64,000 nucleotides of DNA from Streptomyces fumigatiscleroticus (GTDB taxonomy: Bacteria; Actinomycetota; Actinomycetes; Streptomycetales; Streptomycetaceae). Shown here one piece after another: positions 59,282 through 64,000 of this stretch (positions are counted from its first letter, which is position 1; every line of letters starts with the position of its first letter). Below the pieces are notes generated by a model. That model was not told where the DNA came from. It was given only the letters and a program-made list of their open reading frames with translations, and did no database searches. The DNA is taken from NCBI RefSeq assembly GCF_014647975.1, contig NZ_BMQF01000001.1:1-64000 (forward strand). Direction: 5' to 3'. The position numbers were made by a program, and so were the translations under genes.

Positions 59282-60121
59282 TCAGTGCCTGTGCGCGACA
59301 CCCAGCTCGATGAGGTGACGCTTGGTCACCCGGCCGCCGTAGCGCCCGTCGATCAGGCTCGCGACGCACGCCAGCAGCCCGTTCCTGGAAGGTTCCGCAA
59401 GGGCCCGGTGGCCGGAGTAGGTCCGCAACAGCTCCAGATACTCCGCCGTGGTGTACGTCAGGTCCCGCTCGTAGCGGCGGAAGACCGTGGGGCCGAACCG
59501 GCCGCTGCGCGCCACCTCCTGCGCGTGGTCGGAGTTGTCGACGTCGGCGGCCGCGGGAGGCCGCTGCCCGGGCCGCGTCTCCGGGTCGAAACGCTCGTAG
59601 CAGCGCTGGACCTCGACGAAGAACTCCTCGGTGCCGCCCATGACATGCTGGGTGCGCACCACGGCGAGCGCCCCGCCCGGACGCAGCGCGTCGGCGGCCT
59701 TGGCCACCCGCACCGCCGGGTCGATCCAGTGGAAGGCCGTCGCCGAGACGACCGCGTCGAACGGCTCCTCGGGCAGCGGCCAGCTCTCGAACTCCGCCGT
59801 CACCACCGCGGCCGCCGCGGCCCCGGCCAGGTTGCGGCGGGCGACCGCGGCCATGTGCGGTCCCGCCTCCACGGCCGTGATCCGGCAGCCCCGTGCGGCC
59901 AGAGGCACCGTCGCCTGACCGGTTCCGCAGCCCACCTCCAGTACACGGCTGCCGGGGCGGACACCCGCGAGTTCCGCGAGGTCGTCGTAGAGCTCCGTCG
60001 GATATCCGGGCCTGGCCCGGTCGTACAGCTCCGCGTCCTCGTCGAAGGTCCGGCTCAGGCGCGCCCGCCGGGCCTCGTGGGGCCTGTCGTCGCGTGCTGC
60101 GTGCGTGATGTCCTCGGGCAT
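59282..60121 (-). CDS. Class I SAM-dependent methyltransferase
   Basis: 279 residues. Motif I is VLEVGCGTGQATVPLA, motif II ITAVEAGPHMA, and the post-motif FDAVVSATAFHWIDP is typical of Methyltransf_11 proteins. An N-terminal AELYDRARPGYPTELYDDL is shared with UbiE-like small-molecule methyltransferases. The C-terminal third (TYSGHRALAEPSRNGLL) matches actinomycete homologues. The ATG at 60121 lacks a strong ribosome site, so expression may be low or leaderless. Substrate unknown. Confidence 0.9.
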   Translation of the reverse strand: MPEDITHAARDDRPHEARRARLSRTFDEDAELYDRARPGYPTELYDDLAELAGVRPGSRVLEVGCGTGQATVPLAARGCRITAVEAGPHMAAVARRNLAGAAAAAVVTAEFESWPLPEEPFDAVVSATAFHWIDPAVRVAKAADALRPGGALAVVRTQHVMGGTEEFFVEVQRCYERFDPETRPGQRPPAAADVDNSDHAQEVARSGRFGPTVFRRYERDLTYTTAEYLELLRTYSGHRALAEPSRNGLLACVASLIDGRYGGRVTKRHLIELGVAHRH

Positions 60122-60267
60122 ACGCAGCAGGCTAGGTGCTCGGCAGCACGGTCGAGGAGTTCCGCCGGCTCGGCGGCGGCTGGGAGCGCTACGCCATCGC
60201 CCGGGCCCGTGTCCTGCTCGACCGGCTCGACGGCTCGACGGTGCCGAGCGACACGGAGAAACCCGCT

Positions 60268-61757
<1,490 letters not shown>

Positions 61758-61784
61758 TCCGTCACGGTCCGCTGTCCGCGGAGG

Positions 61785-61833
61785 AGGAACGGGCCGGGCC
61801 CGGAGTCGGTGACTCCGGGCCCGGCCCGTTCCT
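61785..61833 (+). terminator. 23-bp perfect hairpin after argG
   Basis: The 23-base arm 61785-61807 pairs without mismatch with 61811-61833 around GGT, 28 bases after the argG stop. It is the longest perfect stem I saw in the window. Confidence 0.92.
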
Positions 61834-61871
61834 GTCCCGTCCACGGCGGACACCCCGCCCGGACGCTTCCC

Positions 61872-62216
61872 TCAGTGCGACCGCCCCTCCAGGGCGTCCA
61901 CCACCGGCGTGGGATCCAGCGGGCCGACGTGGGTGGCGTCGGGGAAGTCGTACACCGTGAAGCGGTTGCCGGGGGTCCGCGCGTCGGCCTCGGCGATCAT
62001 CCGGTCCTGGAGCGCGGGGGCGATCGTACGGTCCTTGCCGAAGCGCAGACAGGTGCGCGGCACCCGGCCCCAGGCGCCGGTCCGCCCGACCGCGTCGCGC
62101 GCGGTCGTCGTGGCCGCTCCGGTGGCCAGTGCCGCGCCCGTGGCGGTGAGCGCCGGCCGCCGCACGGCGCTCCGCCGGGACGATGCGGGTGATCCCTCTG
62201 CACCATGTCGAGTCAT
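61872..62216 (-). pseudogene. Alpha/beta-hydrolase with Tat signal, internally deleted
   Basis: 114 codons. The start RRSAVRRPALTATGAALATG looks like a Tat signal peptide. It is followed at once by the end of a hydrolase: VPRTCLRFGKDRTIAPALQD then VYDFPDATHVGPLDP with the catalytic His. The oxyanion and nucleophile segments (about 180 residues) are absent, though the frame is kept. An in-frame deletion has removed the active site; a secreted stub could still be made. Confidence 0.7.
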
Positions 62217-62337
62217 GGCCCTGACAGAACGAGGGTCATGAGGGTTTGCCCATACTCACGACGGACGTGGGCATATGGGCAAGACGTCCCTCCGCTCGCC
62301 TCCGCCCGGCGGGGAGCGGCGCGTCACCCGGAGCGTG

Positions 62338-63192
62338 TCAGGCCTGGGACAGGTACGCGGGTGCGGCCCAGGCGATGTCGTCGACCGCCAGCCACGGCGC
62401 GACCGCGACGGCCGTGGGGGTCACCCCGGCGAAGGCCCTGACGTCCCGGTGGAGATGGGACTGGTCGACGTAGCCGATCTCCGCCGCCACCAGGGCGGGC
62501 CGGTGTCCCGCGGCGAGCCGGTGGACCGCGTGGTCGAAGCGGACCAGCTGAGCCGCACGCTTGGGGTTGAGGCCGATCTGGGACCGGAACCGGGACCACA
62601 GACGCTTGCGGCTCCATCCGACCTCGGCCGCCAGCCGCTCGACCCGGGCCCCGCCCGGGTGCGACACCATGCGCCGCCAGACGAAGGCGACCTCCGGATC
62701 GACCGCCGGGCCCGCCTCGTGGCGCCGGGCCAGCGCGGCCTCGGCGATCGCGAACCGGTCCTGCCAGGACCCGGCGGCGCGCAGTCGTTCCCGGACGCGT
62801 GCGGCCTCGCGTCCCCACAGGTCGTCGAGGGAGACCACCGTCCCGCCCAGCTCCGGCAACGAGGCGCCCAGCACCGCGTGCGCGACCGGCGGCGACAGCC
62901 TCAGTTGCAGGCACTCGACGTCGCGGCCATGCCCGCGGACGCCGCCGGGCGCGAGTCCGACGACGACGCTGCCGTGCTGTCGCCGGCCGCTGATGTCGTC
63001 GACGGCGAGCGGCTCGTCACCGAGATCGACGGCCACCGTGACGGCCGGATAGGGGACCACGCTCAGATCGACGGGATCGGCCGTACGAGCGTGGAATCCG
63101 GCCATGCCGACCCCCGCAAGCCGGACGGGCCGCGACGGGGTGGCGATGTCCCATACGGCCGCGGCGTCATGAGCCCACTCGGCGGACCACAT
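62338..63192 (-). CDS. AraC-family transcriptional regulator
   Basis: 284 residues. The C-terminal HTH_18 region carries both helix-turn-helices: RVERLAAEVGWSRKRLWSRF and PALVAAEIGYVDQSHLHRDV, followed by FAGVTP. The N-terminal 180 residues form a beta-rich sensing domain with an EHLQ-like CLQLRLSPPVAH. Typical of regulators that control an adjacent enzyme; the divergent amidase gene at 63313 (120 bases away) is the likely target. Confidence 0.92.
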   Translation of the reverse strand: MWSAEWAHDAAAVWDIATPSRPVRLAGVGMAGFHARTADPVDLSVVPYPAVTVAVDLGDEPLAVDDISGRRQHGSVVVGLAPGGVRGHGRDVECLQLRLSPPVAHAVLGASLPELGGTVVSLDDLWGREAARVRERLRAAGSWQDRFAIAEAALARRHEAGPAVDPEVAFVWRRMVSHPGGARVERLAAEVGWSRKRLWSRFRSQIGLNPKRAAQLVRFDHAVHRLAAGHRPALVAAEIGYVDQSHLHRDVRAFAGVTPTAVAVAPWLAVDDIAWAAPAYLSQA

Positions 63193-63312
63193 GCCGCCAG
63201 ATTACGCGACATTTCTCCAAGATTTCAGGCCTGGGGCGCGACGACACTGACGGCGCCCGGCAAGCACCCGGGCCACGTCCGTCAGCACCCGGCACCGGAA
63301 GGACCGCCCGTG

Positions 63313-64000
63313 ATGCGTTCGCCCGTCGACCCGTTCACGCCCGCCCTCGAACTCGCCGCGGCCATACGCCGGAAGGAGGTGAGCCCCGTCGAGGTGACCG
63401 ACTGCTGTCTTCAGCGGATGGACGAGCTCGACCCCCGGCTGAACGCCTTCTGCCACCGGGCCGACGACGACGTCCGCAAAGCCGCGGCCGACGCGGCCGA
63501 CGCGGTGATGCGGGCCGGGTCGCCCGAGGACCTGCCGCCGTTCCACGGCGTCCCGCTGCCGGTCAAGGACCTCCTCGACGTGGCCGGATGGCCCACCACC
63601 CAGGGGTCCGCCGGCGCCCGCCGGACACCGGCCACGGCGTCGGACCCGGTCGTACGACGGTTCGTGGACGCGGGTTTCGTGCTGCTCGGCAAGACCACCA
63701 CCTCCGAGTTCGGCACCCTTCCCTTCACCGAGAGCGAAGCCCTCGGCGTCTCGCGCAACCCGTGGGACCCGGACCGCACGCCGGGCGGGTCGTCGAGCGG
63801 AGCGGGCGTCGCCGTCGCCGCCGGGATGGCGCCCCTCGCCCACGCCGAGGACGGCGGAGGGTCGATCCGCATCCCCGCGTCATGCACCGGCCTCGTCGGG
63901 CTCAAACCCACCCGCGGCCTGGTCACCGGCGCGACCGTCAGCGTGGAGGGGCTCGGCACCAGCGGCGTGCTCACCCGCTCGGTGGCGGACACCGCGGCCG
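63313..64000 (+). CDS. Amidase-signature enzyme, 3' end outside window
   Basis: At least 229 residues, open at the right edge. The Ser-cisSer-Lys triad is visible: Lys in [11 protein letters not shown], and serines in [20 protein letters not shown] followed by [20 protein letters not shown]. The family hydrolyses amides (amino-acid amides, nitrile-derived amides, acylated amines) or transfers ammonia as GatA; the lone context favours a catabolic amidase. The ATG at 63313 (GTG three bases before) follows GGAAGGA. Divergent from the AraC regulator. Confidence 0.92.
   Translation, partial: MRSPVDPFTPALELAAAIRRKEVSPVEVTDCCLQRMDELDPRLNAFCHRADDDVRKAAADAADAVMRAGSPEDLPPFHGVPLPVKDLLDVAGWPTTQGSAGARRTPATASDPVVRRFVDAGFVLLGKTTTSEFGTLPFTESEALGVSRNPWDPDRTPGGSSSGAGVAVAAGMAPLAHAEDGGGSIRIPASCTGLVGLKPTRGLVTGATVSVEGLGTSGVLTRSVADTAA

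Overview
The window reads as Streptomyces or a close actinomycete. Base composition is very GC-rich with strong third-position bias, and GTG starts are common. TTA (bldA-type) leucine codons are almost absent, appearing in only three of the genes I read. Typical actinomycete families are present: MocR and LysR regulators, a crotonyl-CoA carboxylase/reductase, a modular polyketide synthase relic, DUF4235/DUF3618/holin-like envelope proteins, a class 2 lipase and the long form of ArgG. Broken genes and transposase scraps are dense, as in an unstable chromosome arm. No rRNA, tRNA or CRISPR array was recognised.

Layout. 1-1855: a transposase graveyard (IS701-like and IS630-like pieces). 2527-12866, minus strand: a tightly packed probable operon. 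Read 5' to 3' it encodes a DJ-1/PfpI protein, a thiamine-diphosphate enzyme, a second DJ-1/PfpI protein (TTA codon at residue 4), an AGE-epimerase-like protein, a STAS protein, GlgX, another STAS protein, an RsbW-like ATPase, an RsbU-like phosphatase and a MinD/ParA-like ATPase. A complete partner-switching stress module is thus interleaved with glucan and sugar enzymes. 13-18 kb: a thioredoxin-reductase-like flavoprotein, an IS701-like protein that has lost a catalytic Asp, small actinomycete proteins and an esterase.

18-23.5 kb is the most unusual locus. A LysR regulator with a TTA codon faces three genes joined by ATGA overlaps: an MfnB-like/carboxymuconolactone-decarboxylase-like fusion whose key residues are altered, a protein resembling nucleoside 2-deoxyribosyltransferases, and an endonuclease/exonuclease/phosphatase. 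A perfect 14-bp palindrome lies in the shared promoter. 23.5-33.5 kb: accessory enzymes (TauD-type dioxygenase, RidA, enoyl-CoA-hydratase-like protein, tautomerase, CMD protein with a divergent LysR, esterase) among decayed genes (two methyltransferase pieces, acyl-CoA ligase, oxidoreductase).

33.5-42.4 kb: small catabolic or stress genes in divergent regulator/enzyme pairs (TetR/quinone oxidoreductase, HxlR/hydrolase) and a large TerD-like protein. 42.9-46.3 kb: a polyketide synthase collapsed by an internal deletion, fusing the ketosynthase start to the acyltransferase end with an in-frame stop at the joint, followed by an apparently intact crotonyl-CoA carboxylase/reductase. 46-64 kb: housekeeping-like and accessory genes (MocR regulator, envelope-stress cluster, two MFS transporters, esterase, secreted lipase, methyltransferase, argG, AraC regulator, start of an amidase). 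Several are closed by long perfect terminator hairpins. argG appears to be leaderless and ArgR-controlled.
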